This document shows, piece by piece, positions 11,111 through 23,193 of a DNA stretch of 64,000 nt. Source of the DNA: Zoroaster sp. YZ-2022 (lineage: Eukaryota > Echinodermata > Asteroidea > Forcipulatida > Zoroasteridae); contig CM055827.1 in NCBI GenBank assembly GCA_029582265.1, positions 4,697,423-4,761,422 of the forward strand, in the 5' to 3' direction. The notes under the pieces are model-generated. The model was not told the DNA's origin, did not search any database, and worked only from the letters and a program-made list of their open reading frames with translations. A program made the position numbers and the translations under genes. Position 1 is the first letter of the stretch, and each line of letters starts with the position of its first letter.

Positions 11111-13597
11111 AACTTTTACAGATCTTTTCATATCAACCCATCTCTCATTTCATTATTATTTTTTTTTTTTAATATTTTTTATTTAAGAGGGTATAGTTTC
11201 ACTCTACATTGCTGAAGTGCGGGGCATTCAGTGATTGGCTGGACAGAGCGCCACCATTTCTTCACCTGGAGCGTTGCGGGCCTGAAAATTTACCGGCGGG
11301 GCCCGGGCCCTTAAACTGCATGAAAAACGGCTCGGTTTGCAGGAGCACTGTGGCGCTCCATGTCTGGAGGATTACTGGCGCCCTCATTTTCAGCACGACC
11401 CTCAACTTCTCTCATGTCACAGCTTAACATACGTGTACACATACATAATTGTAGACCTACGCACCAAATTTCTGTCACTCCTGTATTTTCAAATAGTATA
11501 ATTTTTCAGTTTCACCCTTTGGAAACCAATTACATACGCTCTTCCCAACTACATTTGACTTGTTCTTAGGACAAATTCCAACATTTGTGAAACTATAAAG
11601 ACCATGAAGTGGAATTGACCTCAGCCATGTTAACAAAACTGTAGTGCTAGTAGGATACCTCGTTACCATCAAGTGTTTTTTCTACTGCGTTCTCGCTTCA
11701 GGCTACCTCTTGCTGTATAGTGACTGGCACAAAGGGCACATGGACTGCCAAAAGTGCCATTAATCTACAACAACAACAACAGTGAGGTTCAGGTGTCAAA
11801 TTGAATCAAAGCCACTAAGTCTATACAGGTATGGGTACCAGTTTCACTTTTGTTAAGAATGACAGCACCTCAGACAAAACTATTTTCATGATAGATTGAT
11901 ACTACCATCAGTTTTATAGAAAGTAAGTTTAGACAACTGGGTTATTTTCGAATAACCAAATCTTTACCTGACCATTAAATCAAGGTTGCTAATGAGACCT
12001 GGGGCAGACAAAATTGCTTACCGGGAAAATTTGCTTAGTACATTTCTTTGGTTAACAGCCAAGCGTTCATACTAAATGTATGCATTTTAGCTGGTAGTCT
12101 GTTTTATATTGCTTAGCAAAAATATTTGCTTAGCAAAATGTTCTGCGTAACAGCTTTATGAAATTGGCCCCTGGTACCGATAGGCCTTGGCTGTGGTAGA
12201 CACAAGAGTACACACTGCCCTGTAGTGGCTCAATAATCCGTCACTTTCTCGCCACAATGTTTGGAATTTCGGTATCATAGGCCACACCCAGGATTTCCCA
12301 TATAGGAGGAGGCTCACATTCTCATGGGGGAGGGGGATCCAAAACCCCACCCCGGGTGCGCCACTGGCCTACAAAAAAAAATGGCGAGAGCCGGAAAATT
12401 CAACAAGGAAAGCAGTGTGCTATTGTTTTTGAATGTGTTCTGAAGCGAATGTTCTGTTCGACCACCTCATTGAAGACGCTATTGGTATTCTTAAAAACGA
12501 TCCAAGATATAGATGAAATATTTATATCTGAGATGCAATCATTTTTTAGTACATGTTAGCTAAATTATTTGGCAAATGAATTTGTAAATTCCGCTTTGGA
12601 ATGAACAAAGATTGGTTTTGACACATATTTCTTGATTCGTATAACAGGCGAGGAAGTCACTGACATTACCATAAGTGTATAGGACTCCTGGCTTAGAGAT
12701 GACACGTCGGCGGATCTAGAGGGTCAAAGTTCAAAATTATCTGCACATACTAGCTTCATATGAAAATTTACACTTCATTATCGTGTGTCCATAGTGACCT
12801 TTTTTGCAGTATGTCCCCTGTTTGTATTGTTGATCTACCTTGGGGGCCACCCCCATGAGACGGGCGATAGAAGAAGAAAAAATACTGACACCACTTGACA
12901 AGTTGATAGAGGGGAAGTTCCATCGGATTTATGATCTGATAGCTTTATAGTCATCGGAATGTGGGTTCGAATCCTGGTCACAGGCTTCGTATGCTTCGTA
13001 TTGACTTATGGGCAGTGTTGACTTATGGGCAGTATTGACGTATTGACTTATGGGCAGTATTATGGGCAGTGCTGCACCCAGGTTTCAAAAGGGGTGGATG
13101 ATAAAAAGAAGGATGCATTTGTTAAACTGGGAGAATTAAATTATAATGAAGGGGGGGCTCAGTCTCCAACAACTTTCTAGAGAAAAGAAATTGGCCAACT
13201 AAATTTAGTTCACAGAAAAAGCTATACTTTGCGAGTGATGCGAATGTCGAGCTCCATCTAAGGGGAATGGTATGTGGAACCACTTTTATTTTTGTGGCTC
13301 TTTTTTGTTCCCCTTTTTTGGTTGTATGCCTCTTTTCAGACACCCTGCATACCCTTACAAACTCAAGGATTTCAGGCAAAATATTAGCCCCTGCTTTCCG
13401 ATGGGCTTTGTTAATAAGGACATTGCCTGGTGCTGAGTGTTGAGGCCTTTATAACCCTATACAATGTTATTGAAAACCAATATTCGTCTGTGCTAAAAGA
13501 GGCGTAATACGTCAAATGGAATGAAGATTACAAAGGGTCCATTCAGAAAGTAACCTTGGGGCAAAAGAAGTAGTGTAGTTGTAGGTACTATAACCAT
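11111..13597. other. Intergenic with dispersed repeats
   Basis: Positions 11200-11410 are a GC-rich patch with no convincing exon. Positions 12010-12180 contain TGCTTAGCA-type repeats shared with 62105-62180. Positions 12300-12370 resemble a transposon remnant (CACCCCGGGTGCGCCACTGG). Positions 12955-12985 keep a SINE-like B box GTGGGTTCGAATCCTGG. A short CAA run lies at 11770. No gene was recognised. Confidence 0.45.
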
Positions 13598-13629
13598 AAG
13601 TCTATTACCTACGTGTAGGTAATAGACTT
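13598..13629. repeat. 32-bp near-perfect palindrome
   Basis: AAGTCTATTACCTAC and GTAGGTAATAGACTT flank a 2-bp centre. It could form a cruciform or be a MITE remnant. Confidence 0.8.
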
Positions 13630-13858
13630 CTGCTATCACGCATAGGCATAATGAAACCACATGTTTGAAGAAAAACACATTATTCAAATAATACAAAAAT
13701 CTCCTTTTCTATCTGTAATGTTTTTTTCTGATTTGAGTTCGTTGCTATAGGCCTATACGAACATTGTTGAAACAATTGATTTGATTTTTGCCCTTATTAA
13801 AACATAACAAATTATGCTGATTTGGGACATTTTTGTTTTATAATTTTACCTTCAGACT

Positions 13859-13933
13859 CAGGTTCCAATTAGCACTAATTACATAACACAATATTTATAT
13901 AAGTGTTGTGTAATTAGTGCTAATTGGAACCTG
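13859..13933. repeat. Inverted repeat with about 30-bp arms
   Basis: CAGGTTCCAATTAGCACTAA is mirrored at the right end with a short AT-rich loop between. It is probably a tiny MITE. Confidence 0.8.
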
Positions 13934-14755
13934 ACTATGTACAGAAGTATTATGAAACCAGAGTGATCGAGATTGTTATCTGCTAAATGCGCATCGTAGG
14001 TAGCCCGCTAGCGGTGAAAATACACTCGATATTCGAATCTAGGGTACTTAGCAGCACCCTTATTGTGCGTGTCCAATACATGTCCAGACTCGGCAGCTAA
14101 AACTCTTCCTTGTTACACTTGAATGAAATTGGAGTTACTCGACGTATCCCTCCCAATCCTTTCCCTCAGTCGTAAGCCCGGAACCGGTACCTGCACGACT
14201 GTTGAAAATCACATTGTTCATAATACACTTACCTTTATCTACGAAAGAGTAGTCGTTGGCTAGCCCGGGATCGACTTTAAATATTTTATATAATACAGTC
14301 GTAGGCCTGAAATTGTCACTGCTAGAACTACCTGCCCAAAACACGTAGCCCATTCGTTAATCCAACTAGCCCATGACTTACACAATTGGAATACATGTCC
14401 TATCATCCCCACTTCCATCCAGTGATGTTATCCCATAGGTATGCTTCCGATTCAAAGCATCATCGATTCTGTATGATTTTGTGGGATAGAATTAGTCAGC
14501 TCTCCCTGCCGCATTGTGAGAGATGCGTGTTGGTGAGGCTTTCATCATTCGTTGGCTTTTAGTCGCCTTTGTTAGTTGTCATAAAACATTTTATTTCGTG
14601 CACTCACGCCGTAACTACAACCATAACGACACAGGACTACTTGAACTTTTACCATATTGTATTTACATTGACTTCGTGTATTAATTTAACGATCTGCCCA
14701 ACCATATGTCGAATCCCATAAATATCGACAGCTTTGTATAAGAAAAAACACCCAT
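13934..14755. other. Intergenic, nothing recognised
   Basis: No gene or repeat is supported. An open frame on the minus strand at 14135-14353 has no recognisable features. Confidence 0.35.
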
Positions 14756-15197
<442 letters not shown>

Positions 15198-15650
15198 ATA
15201 TGTAGCAACATTCCGTTCAAATGAGACGTCGCCCCAAGATCGGAAACAGTTAGACTAGTTTGATTTATAAGTTTTCCTTGAAGGGAAGACTGGATTATCT
15301 AATAAACGAATTATTATCTACAAACTTACTTGGTGTAAAGCTGGTACAAGTACTTAACCGTCCTGACAAATTATTTCGTCTGAAGTGCTTTCATCTTTTA
15401 GAATTTACACAAAGTTGCTGGACAGCAAATTTTTGGTAAAACATAAAAAATAAAAAAATAAAAATGTTTTCGTCCTTTTCTCAAAAACTTGAGTACCTAT
15501 TGTGCTGAAACATTCACCGGAATAGTTTTATTATATATTTCATGACAACTTGAGGATTGAAAAGAACGTACATTACGAAAAAACATCTCCAAAAAAGAAA
15601 TTAGAACTAGCTATTTTTCTGAAATTTAATTACATTTTTCTCGTTTGCAG

Positions 15651-15745
15651 ACATGGGCTAGTGAGTACTGGTACATCATGGTGATTGTATATGTGTGTGT
15701 GTCGGGTGTCCTCGTGATAAGCATTCCTGTTTTCACGGTATGCAG
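15651..15745 (+). CDS. Candidate exon of an unrecognised membrane protein (TM helix)
   Basis: It is bounded by a good acceptor (TCTCGTTTGCAG|ACA) and donor (TGCAG|GTAATT). Only one frame is open through the 95 nt. It reads TWASEYWYIMVIVYVCVSGV then LVISIPVFTVC, a clear transmembrane segment, entering in phase 0 and leaving in phase 2. No upstream exon was identified and I do not recognise the protein. It could be a chance open stretch, but splice sites at both ends plus a hydrophobic helix make a real exon plausible. It pairs in phase with 16291-16450. Confidence 0.4.
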
Positions 15746-15788
15746 GTAATTTTTATCAGGTTTTATTGATCTAATATTTTCTTGGAAG

Positions 15789-16204
15789 TAAGCTTGGGCG
15801 ATAACACGATAATATCGAATATCGCGATACCTTTTTTTGTTCGATTACGATATCGAGAACCTTTTTATATTATCGAGATATCGGTAAATTGCGATTAAAA
15901 ATATATATCGCGATTAAAAAAAATCGCCATTGTGAGTCAAGTCAGAAATTCCATGGAAACAAAAATTAGAACAGTCTTTTCAGCTTTTGGAAGTGAGAAA
16001 CAAAAGTGGACTACTTCAGAAGTACATACACGCTCTGCAAATGATTTTGCAATTTATTATGATGCTTGTTGTAGAGGGGTACATACCTGTGGTTATCGGC
16101 TCTAATGCAAACAGAATGAAAACATAATCGCGATTATATCGAAAATCGCGATATTTGTTTGCCGATATATTGTGGATGAAAAAAATCGATATCGCCCAAG
16201 CTTA
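15789..16204. mobile_element. hAT-like MITE with 8-bp target duplication
   Basis: Terminal inverted repeats TAAGCTTGGGCGATA (left) and TATCGCCCAAGCTTA (right) are flanked by identical 8-bp copies of CTTGGAAG at 15781-15788 and 16205-16212. The 416-bp interior is rich in TATCG/ATCGCG motifs. The 8-bp duplication and end structure fit the hAT superfamily. A longer relative lies at 24615-25831. Confidence 0.9.
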
Positions 16205-16290
16205 CTTGGAAGTATGATTTTAACATTGGATGGAGCTCAGATTTCGCCTCGAGGCTTTTGTGTCTTTAAACAGCAATGTTTATATTTAAG

Positions 16291-16450
16291 ACTCCTGGAA
16301 CCTTGCGGAGCCGCTAATCCATGCTACAATGCTCCAGAAGTACACACGGAAGAGTCGTGTAAAGGTCTCACAAGGCCGTATGAAACAGCCGTTTATACAC
16401 ACTTTTGGTTCAGTGATTGCTTCAAAATGTGCATTTCTCAAATGATATAA
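16291..16450 (+). CDS. Candidate terminal exon, Cys-rich C-terminus of the same unknown protein
   Basis: Acceptor TTATATTTAAG|AC accepts the phase-2 donor at 15745 (AG|A gives Arg). It then reads LLEPCGAANPCYNAPE ... SCKGLTRPYETA ... DCFKMCISQMI and stops at TAA 16448-16450. Six cysteines are present in 52 codons. AATAAA follows at 16470, only 20 nt past the stop, which is consistent with a 3' end. The intron 15746-16290 is mostly a hAT-like MITE (15789-16204); without it the intron would be about 130 nt. The join is inference. Confidence 0.35.
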
Positions 16451-16730
16451 TTAGCAAATGCGAACGCAAAATAAATTGTACATATATTTATATTGTTTAT
16501 TAAAACAAAATTATTCAAATCACCTCCAGTTTTGAAAAAAAGTACATTCTTTGAGCGCGTCATATTTAGAAAATCCTGATCGTGAATCAATGTCTTCCGA
16601 ACAGTAATATGAGAAACAAGTACGCCACCGTACGATAAGCCGGTAATCTTATCCGGCCCATATAAACGTTACCTGACTCAAAATGTACATGTACAGTCAC
16701 GCACATCCGTCATACCATTAAAAAAGCATT

Positions 16731-17198
16731 ATACCGTTGGCGTACCGTATCCAGTGGGTGGCAAATGGGGGGCGTGGCATGTGCCTCCTTTTTGGAGACC
16801 CTGAATCTACCCCTACATTATATTGAACGGATAAAGTGGTTAAACATAGGCCTACTATTATGTTTTCCTAACACTGTAACACTTTAACCAAGGGAAGTTG
16901 ATTAAGTCCATTGTGCGTATGGCTGTGCCGGGTATCCGAGTATCCGGGTGTTCGGATACCCGACCGAAACTGTCATTACCCGGTTCCATTTTTCGGTTAC
17001 AATTACCCGTAAACGACTTTTTAAAATTCGGACTTAACATTTGAGCAGTGCCAACATTACTGTGACTCTTGAATAATGTAAAGTTTACACTTTTACAGAC
17101 AATTTTATTTTGTCAAGAAGAGATTCAAGAGATTACACTAGATAACGCCTTTGTAGTATTTTACGTACAGTTTCCACACACTTTCCTCCAACTGATTC
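16731..17198. repeat. Composite repeat, copy 2
   Basis: This is the partner of 7853-8307. Here the hAT-like element inside it is complete (16920-17450), so this copy is the less truncated one. Confidence 0.8.
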
Positions 17199-17450
17199 AG
17201 TGTGATACAATGCTTGCCTATTGTTTGCAGTTATTGGATTAGTGCATGCTTATGTCTGCACTGGGAGTGTGTGCCATGAGCTGTTAATAGAGGGGATATT
17301 ATTATAGGGAACGTCCACATTAATTGTTGCGCACTTAATAAAAAGTGTTGTTGAAATTGAAAATGAAAACGGATATCCGGGTATCCGAAGTTTCTTGATT
17401 TCGGGTATCCGGTTCCAAAAATATCCGAAAACGCACAGCCCTAAGGCCTA
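16920..17450. mobile_element. hAT-like non-autonomous element (GGCTGTGC ends)
   Basis: The left end GGCTGTGCCGGGTATCC and the right end GCACAGCC are flanked by ATTGTGCGTA at 16910-16919 and 17451-17460. The interior repeats GGTATCCGG-type motifs. A relative occupies 38857-40475, and a left fragment lies at 8041-8307. Confidence 0.7.
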
Positions 17451-17460
17451 ATTGTGCGTA

Positions 17461-17735
17461 TTGATAGCGTTTAATGTGAGACATGTCTTTTCATGTCCAT
17501 TTTTTTAAATTAAAAACTTGAACATTTTTGTTTTATTTTTGGTAAAAAGTCAAAGTCTAGCTCAATCATTCATATGTTTTAATACGGCGCAAATCGAGAC
17601 GAGCAATGCTATAGGCAGTTGGTTTCCTTCTTCTGACTTAAAACCAACCGACCGACCGTTTTATAATTCCCGTTTACCGTAACAATGTTTGTGATTCTAG
17701 CACCCTGAAATAAAGATATTCGCATTTTTGGAGAC
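17461..17735. other. Intergenic, nothing recognised
   Basis: No supported feature. Confidence 0.4.
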
Positions 17736-17744
17736 TGCCAATCA

Positions 17745-17822
17745 CGGGGCTATAGATAGCGCAGTTGGTAAGAGCACAGGAACGGTAAATCTGGATGTCG
17801 CAGGTTCAAGTCTCGATTCTGA
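17745..17822 (+). other. tRNA-like sequence, probably SINE head or tRNA pseudogene
   Basis: An A-box-like block (ATAGCGCAGTTGGTAAGAGC) and a B-box-like block (GGTTCAAGTCTC) are correctly spaced. The acceptor stem does not pair cleanly, so I do not call a functional tRNA. Confidence 0.45.
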
Positions 17823-17975
17823 AATGTTGTATTTTTAATAATATTATTTAACTTTTCACTAAAAATTTATTATTTTCTTAATCCGCATATTTTATTAACC
17901 CGTATATTGATAACCGATGTAACAATAAATATTCCATCACAGGCCCTGAAATAGAATATGATTATACACTTGCTA

Positions 17976-19262
17976 TTACCGAGGAAAGACATCTTGTATG
18001 TCCATTTCTTCATCTGTTCCTCTGAGGTAGGAGCATCTTGATAGATTTTTAGTAAGTTCATCAACGTCAACGGCCTTTTTGTCTGTCCATTTGTGGTATT
18101 TTAGTGATGAAGTGAAACCCGTTGGAATCCCACCCCGTCGTGGCTCTGGTGATGCCGTAACCTCTGGCTCATCTGCCTTGTTGTGTTGTGGAGGTCCATC
18201 CGTTGTGTTCTGCCTCTCTCTCATCCTGAGCTCCAACCAAGCTGATTTCCTCGGTCGAAGGCGCAAGATCCGGCCATTTGGGACATCTGGCTGCATGTCA
18301 AAACTTGAATGTAACGATCTGGCTCTGTGATGGGTCAATTTCGGGGGGAGAGACTTTGTGAATAAGTCCGATATGTTTGTTTGGTTTGATTTCGGTGCTA
18401 GCTCCTCCCGTTCGTGTGTTTTCATTGAGAGTACGCCGAGTGCAGCCATCTTGAATGATGGCTTGGATAACGTTGGACGTGGCTTTGCGTTATATGCGTT
18501 ATCATCAATGTGAGCTGGATCAAACAGGTTTGACGTGTCTCTGTTTGTGATGCCTCTCGCACTGGAAGAATTCTGGGTTTGCTGATGATGAGTGTTTCTT
18601 GTCGATTGCGAATCTCTTCCATGTAGATTTTGTCTTAAAATCTTACTTGGTGGAAAGCTGATCTCAGTGAGCTGTTGGAATTCTTGAACCGTCTTTGGTT
18701 GCACCATGTAGTCCACCTCGTCCTCTGAGAGATGTTTCAGCTGCGGGATGGTCCGGGGCGCTCTTTCGGGAATACTCAGCTTCAGATGTTCGGGTGACGC
18801 CGTAACGATGGCGTTACGGCGAGCGGAGTTCGTAAGTAGCGTTCCGCTTTTGCTCCTCGGCTTGGATAGCTCAGCCAGTCTCTCGGCCGACAAAGAGCCG
18901 TGCCGCGCCATCCTCCTTCGTGTACGCTCCTTCGTTTTCTTAGAACTCTTATTATCCTCATCCTCACTGGGTTTCCTCAAACCCCAAACTTTATATGAAT
19001 TCCTCTGTTGTTGCTCTGCTTGGGGAATCTGCGGCGGTTCTATGTTAGCCGGTTCACCGTTGCCCGACACTGTTTGACGAAAGTCGTACACCTGTCGCAG
19101 TGATTTGATCTTCTCCTCCAATCGGGCCTTTTCCCGGCAAATCAACTCCTGGGCGAAGGAGTGGTCGAGAAAGCGAACCCGTTTCCTGATCTTGGGGCTC
19201 TTGGGACCCGTGGTGTTCCTGATGTTATCGGCTGAATTCACGAGTCTTCTCTGTGTCATCAT
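17976..19262 (-). CDS. Uncharacterised 428-aa protein, intronless, with RVRF motif
   Basis: One uninterrupted 429-codon frame runs from ATG 19262 (a second ATG follows directly) to TAA 17976-17978. AATAAA lies on the same strand about 105 nt downstream. The product is polar, basic and mostly disordered. Residues 28-31 are RVRF in the context KIRKRVRFLD, matching the RVxF docking consensus for protein phosphatase 1. Residues 37-60 form a short charged helix (AQELICREKARLEEKIKSLR). Residues 102-119 hold a Lys/Arg cluster with KKTKERTRRR, which could be a nuclear signal. The C-terminal third has PNGRILRLRPRKSAWLELRM. No transmembrane segment or signal peptide is seen. I do not recognise a family. 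A length this great without a stop, plus normal codon variety, supports a real gene. A link to PP1 is inference from the motif only. Confidence 0.75.
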   Translation of the reverse strand: MMTQRRLVNSADNIRNTTGPKSPKIRKRVRFLDHSFAQELICREKARLEEKIKSLRQVYDFRQTVSGNGEPANIEPPQIPQAEQQQRNSYKVWGLRKPSEDEDNKSSKKTKERTRRRMARHGSLSAERLAELSKPRSKSGTLLTNSARRNAIVTASPEHLKLSIPERAPRTIPQLKHLSEDEVDYMVQPKTVQEFQQLTEISFPPSKILRQNLHGRDSQSTRNTHHQQTQNSSSARGITNRDTSNLFDPAHIDDNAYNAKPRPTLSKPSFKMAALGVLSMKTHEREELAPKSNQTNISDLFTKSLPPKLTHHRARSLHSSFDMQPDVPNGRILRLRPRKSAWLELRMRERQNTTDGPPQHNKADEPEVTASPEPRRGGIPTGFTSSLKYHKWTDKKAVDVDELTKNLSRCSYLRGTDEEMDIQDVFPR

Positions 19263-20920
19263 TGTGACCAGAACACAACTTCTCCTAATTTTCGAAATGA
19301 ATGCAATTATTCACAATCATTTGCCTATCATAGTTTCACTTCATGGTGCTTCTGTCCCTCTGAAGAACATGCTTTTATGTCAGCTGAAGCCAAACAATTC
19401 TTAGAGTTATTATAATAAAAACAATTTTTTTTTTTAATGTTGTCCATCAACAATCATGAACTGCCTCCATCTCGTCAACAAAAAGCCAGATGGCAATCAC
19501 CAAGTGACGGGTGCGCCATACATAACTGGATGGCCAAAGACCTACCGCATTCTTTAGTTAAATCCTTGAAATGCACTGAGCAAACTTTTTATACTTCAGC
19601 CTCGCCAGAAATACTTCGAGAAAGTATTTTCATAAAAACAAAGCTGACTCAAAGTATGGGCCTCGACCTTTAAGCAAACAAACCCTGGCAGGAGGGCGCT
19701 TTGTTTGTATTGAGTAATGAAGCCGTTTTATACATGTGTAAACACAACTAAACAGATCACAATGGTTAGGGAAGGCAACACCGATATGTCCCTGTAAGAT
19801 CACGAGGGGTAACTTGTTCTACAAGTAAACGTTCCTTTGTTGTTTTTTGTTTGCCGACTGACCGTGTGGCCCGGGATTGTTCTCGGTTCAAAAGTCGTAG
19901 TATCTAGTAACATCCGTCAACATGAAGTATTGGTTTACCTTTCTGGACATTCCCAGAAAATCTTATTCGATACACCTTTGATTTGCTGCAAGAAAAATAT
20001 CTCACTCACATATCATTTCATCAAAATCAGTTGTTGATAAGATTTCAGCTACCAACAATCTTGTACAAAACCAGTTGGCGCCCCCTACCCGCACTACATA
20101 TATACAATGTTGCCAACATTTCCTTGGAAAAATTTGTCCGGACGCGATATTCCAGCCAAATTCAAAAGGCTAAAGGTTTGACGAGGGGAGAGTCGCCATC
20201 CTTGGTGAGACTTCTCAGTTGGATATGCTGTGTCATGGACGGTGTACCAACAGTATTGATTGTAGATTGTAACACAATGTACAGGTGATGATTACAAGGG
20301 GATGTAGAAAATGGGGTGGGAAGGACACACAATGAAAAGCTCACTGCCCTAACAAAGCAGGCATATAGGCCTATATAACACTTTTGTTCAATTTACAGCC
20401 CTTGTGAAAAGGGCCTCTTGCCCCCTCCCCCACCCAAGGATTTCACTATTGGATGATATTGTGTTTCCCCTGCCTAGACGCTTTGCATGTTTTGCTAGTG
20501 CAGTAAACTGTATCAGCCGCCAGTAGGGCTAGTTCGGTTGCTTAACCTCAATTATGAAAGCTTATATTAGCAATTCAACATTTAAATCTTATTTTACCTT
20601 CAAATAGGCTCAAATAAACATGGGCAATATATCTCTAATGTGAGGGGACCAATGCCGATTGAAGAGACAGAATCGTGCTTCAAAAACATGAAAAACGGTG
20701 GGGATTACATCTTGAATAAAATTAATCCGTAAAGAAATCAGAAAACATTCTAAAATACAATGTCAATTAATAAGATAATTATTTTATAATTTAATATTCT
20801 TATTATTTACATGAATTGTTGTATATAAATCACAATTTTATACAATACTTGAAATAGATATACAAAATCTTTCAACATTTATTCTTCAAAACAAACCGTG
20901 AAGGTCATTAGTCATTACGA
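19263..20920. other. Intergenic upstream of the 428-aa gene, nothing recognised
   Basis: It presumably contains the promoter of the 17976-19262 gene. No exon, RNA gene or clear repeat could be supported. The motif TAGGCCTA occurs near 20366. Confidence 0.35.
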
Positions 20921-21466
20921 CTTTACATGGTGAAAAGGATAAGTAAAAACTGTTTGCGGTGACACCATGTAGTAAGATTTGTAGCTTTACATGGTGAAAA
21001 GGATAAGTAAAGACTGTTTGCGGTGACACCATGTAGTAAGATTTGTAGCTTTGCATGGTGAAAAGGATAAGTAAAGACTGTTTGCGGTGACACCGTGTAG
21101 TAATATTTGTAGCTTTGCATGGTGAAAAGGATAAGTAAAGACTGTTTGCGGTGACACCGTGTAGTAATATTTGTAGCTTTGCATGGTGAAAAGGATAAGT
21201 AAAGACTGTTTGCGGTGACACCGTGTAGTAATATTTGTAGCTTTGCATGGTGAAAAGGATAAGTAAAGACTGTTTGCGGTGACACCGTGTAGTAAGATTT
21301 GTAGCTTTGCATGGTGAAAAGGATAAGTAAAGACTGTTTGCGGTGACACCATGTAGTAATATTTGTGGTGAAAAGGATAAGTAAAGACTGTTTGCAGTGA
21401 CACCGTGTAGTAAGATTTGTAGCTTTGCATGGTGAAAAGGATAAATAAAGACTGTTTGCGGTGACA
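20921..21466. repeat. 64-bp tandem array, about 8.5 copies
   Basis: The unit is 64 bp (GTAGCTTTGCATGGTGAAAA at 21109 and 21173). Variants are CACCATGTAG/CACCGTGTAG, and one copy near 21365 is short by about 14 bp. The unit is the outer end of the palindromic MITE family seen at 5660 and 61055. Because 64 is not a multiple of 3, all three minus-strand frames stay open and give a spurious repeated protein. Confidence 0.95.
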
Positions 21467-21625
21467 AATTCTCTTTTGAGTATAATTAGTTCTGAAAAGA
21501 AGTGGTTGGCACAACTCAAGATTTTGATCAGAATGCTTTGAGCGTCTTCTTTTCAGAACTAATTACTAGTCAAGAGAATCTGTACATGGTTTCATCGCAA
21601 ACAGTCTTTACTTGTCATTGGTCAT
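21467..21625. mobile_element. Palindromic MITE core adjoining the 64-bp array
   Basis: Inverted arms AATTAGTTCTGAAAAGAAG (21485) and TCTTCTTTTCAGAACTAATT (21546) are followed by GCAAACAGTCTTTACTTGTC, the complement of the unit end. The array is therefore the expanded left arm of this element. Confidence 0.8.
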
Positions 21626-22909
21626 TTTTTGCTAAATGTCTGCGTTTAAAGAGAAAAGGTGGCTGTTATGTCAGTCAAAGTTACTTTTTTTGTCTGATTT
21701 GCTCTCTTTGCGAACTTGTTGTTAAAAAAACAAAGGATCACGGCTAATTGTTAACTTTCTGATCTATTTTCCCCCATGCATGTTAATATTTGGTCAAATG
21801 TCTCAGAAATGTAAGAATTCGTGAAGCTGAACCTCGTACAGATTTTTTCTTTATATATATGTTCATTCTCATGCATACACAAAGAAATTAATATAACACC
21901 CTTACTACTCCTAAAATTTGTTTTGTTTACAGAAACAGTTACGATAATAACTTCCATTTATACAAATAATAATTCCAGATGTAAACTTTAATCTGATAAT
22001 CCATAATAAGCGATGCTTATCCTTGGAGTTTTATAGGATGAAATCATCTTTTAAAGAGAAGGTACATCATTGGTATTTGGTAATGTAAATGTATTTCCAC
22101 CGTCTAGTTTCAAGAAATATATCATAAAACTAACCTGTGAACATTTCATCACAATAACTGCTCACCTTTTTGGAGAAAATAACGATCATTTTTATTTATG
22201 TTTTACAAACAGTACCAAGAATTCAAACCTTTCTAAAAAAAACACACCATAAAACCATGTTACAGTTTTTCGTCCAGTTTTTCAAAAACGTGGGCACTTA
22301 TTGTGATTAAACTTTCATAGATTAGTTAAATATTATATGCCTTGAAAACTAGAGTGTTGAACCAATGTCCTACCTTCAAATGTCCAAACCTGATGAGGTT
22401 TGAGCTGAAGAAATGTGACTTTGTATAATAAAATTAAGCTTTAGTACTGCAAAATATTCAAGTCAAAATATTATCAAATGGAGAATAGAGTAACAGCCAA
22501 TAGCTGGAGATTCCAATGTAATATAAAACTGATGTTACCGATAGTAAAGACTTATTTACAAATTATCTAAATCCATCTTTAATTTGATCACAATAAAAAA
22601 GATTTTGGACACAAACATCTTGTTCAGTTTATAACAGGCCAGTATTTTTATGTTTTCTATACTTCTGGCACTTTCTGTCACTGGGTAGAATAACAAGAGA
22701 TATGATTACAAAACTCACAGCACACACATCACTATCAAAGTCAATATCGTTACTTTAATGAAAAAATTGCAAATGATTATATCAAATGATGAATATCTGC
22801 ATATATTTCAAAATTGAAATAATAAAACTACCATTTTGCTAGAAGTCGATAAACGTAACAAATGAAAAATACAAAATATGCTTGATTATGATTCTTACAA
22901 TTGTGTATT
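21626..22909. other. Intergenic 3' of WDSUB1, nothing recognised
   Basis: AT-rich, with fragments of dispersed repeats near 22050 and 22260-22330 (the latter resembling 15470-15540). It may include the distal WDSUB1 3' UTR. Confidence 0.35.
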
Positions 22910-23193
22910 CAGATGATGATCATCTTAAGGCTATGGTTGAGAGTTAGGTTTGTGAGGACTAAGTCATTGTTGCCTCGGACCCACGCCTCAAATAGCAAAC
23001 TGTAGAGTTCTTAGGATGATCGTGTTGAGGCTATGATTGGGAGCCAAGTTTGTGTGAAATAGTGATCAGTTATTTATTGATATTGCCTTGTTGTCTTAGA
23101 ACCAAACCTTACCTTACAATCTGTAGAGTATTTAGATAATCATCTTGAGGCTATGGTAAGGAATGAGGTTCAGGTGAACTAGTGAGGAGTAAT
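22910..23193 (-). pseudogene. Three decayed tandem copies of the WDSUB1 U-box exon, beyond the stop
   Basis: On the minus strand, downstream of the stop, three blocks repeat the final exon: about 23110-23193, 23003-23110 and 22910-23002. Block 3 still translates as FEAWVRGNN, then LTNLTLNHSLKMII, against IEAWIRGNK and [13 protein letters not shown] in the real exon. Block 2 gives HTNLAPNHSLNTIILRTL but has stops upstream. They look like old partial exon duplications now in 3' UTR or flanking DNA. I see no intact splice sites proving use as alternative ends. Confidence 0.65.

Noticed and set aside
11209..11427. GC-rich patch as a first exon or CpG-island promoter
   Set aside because: No splice-compatible coding extension or downstream exon could be found.
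16172..16290. Upstream part of the open frame before the candidate exon at 16291
   Set aside because: It lies mostly in the hAT-like MITE end, so the frame there is not original gene sequence.
20886..21519. Long minus-strand frames coding a repeated protein (YPFHHAKLQILLHG units)
   Set aside because: They arise because a 64-bp array lacks stops in each minus-strand frame; no start context, domain or splice support.
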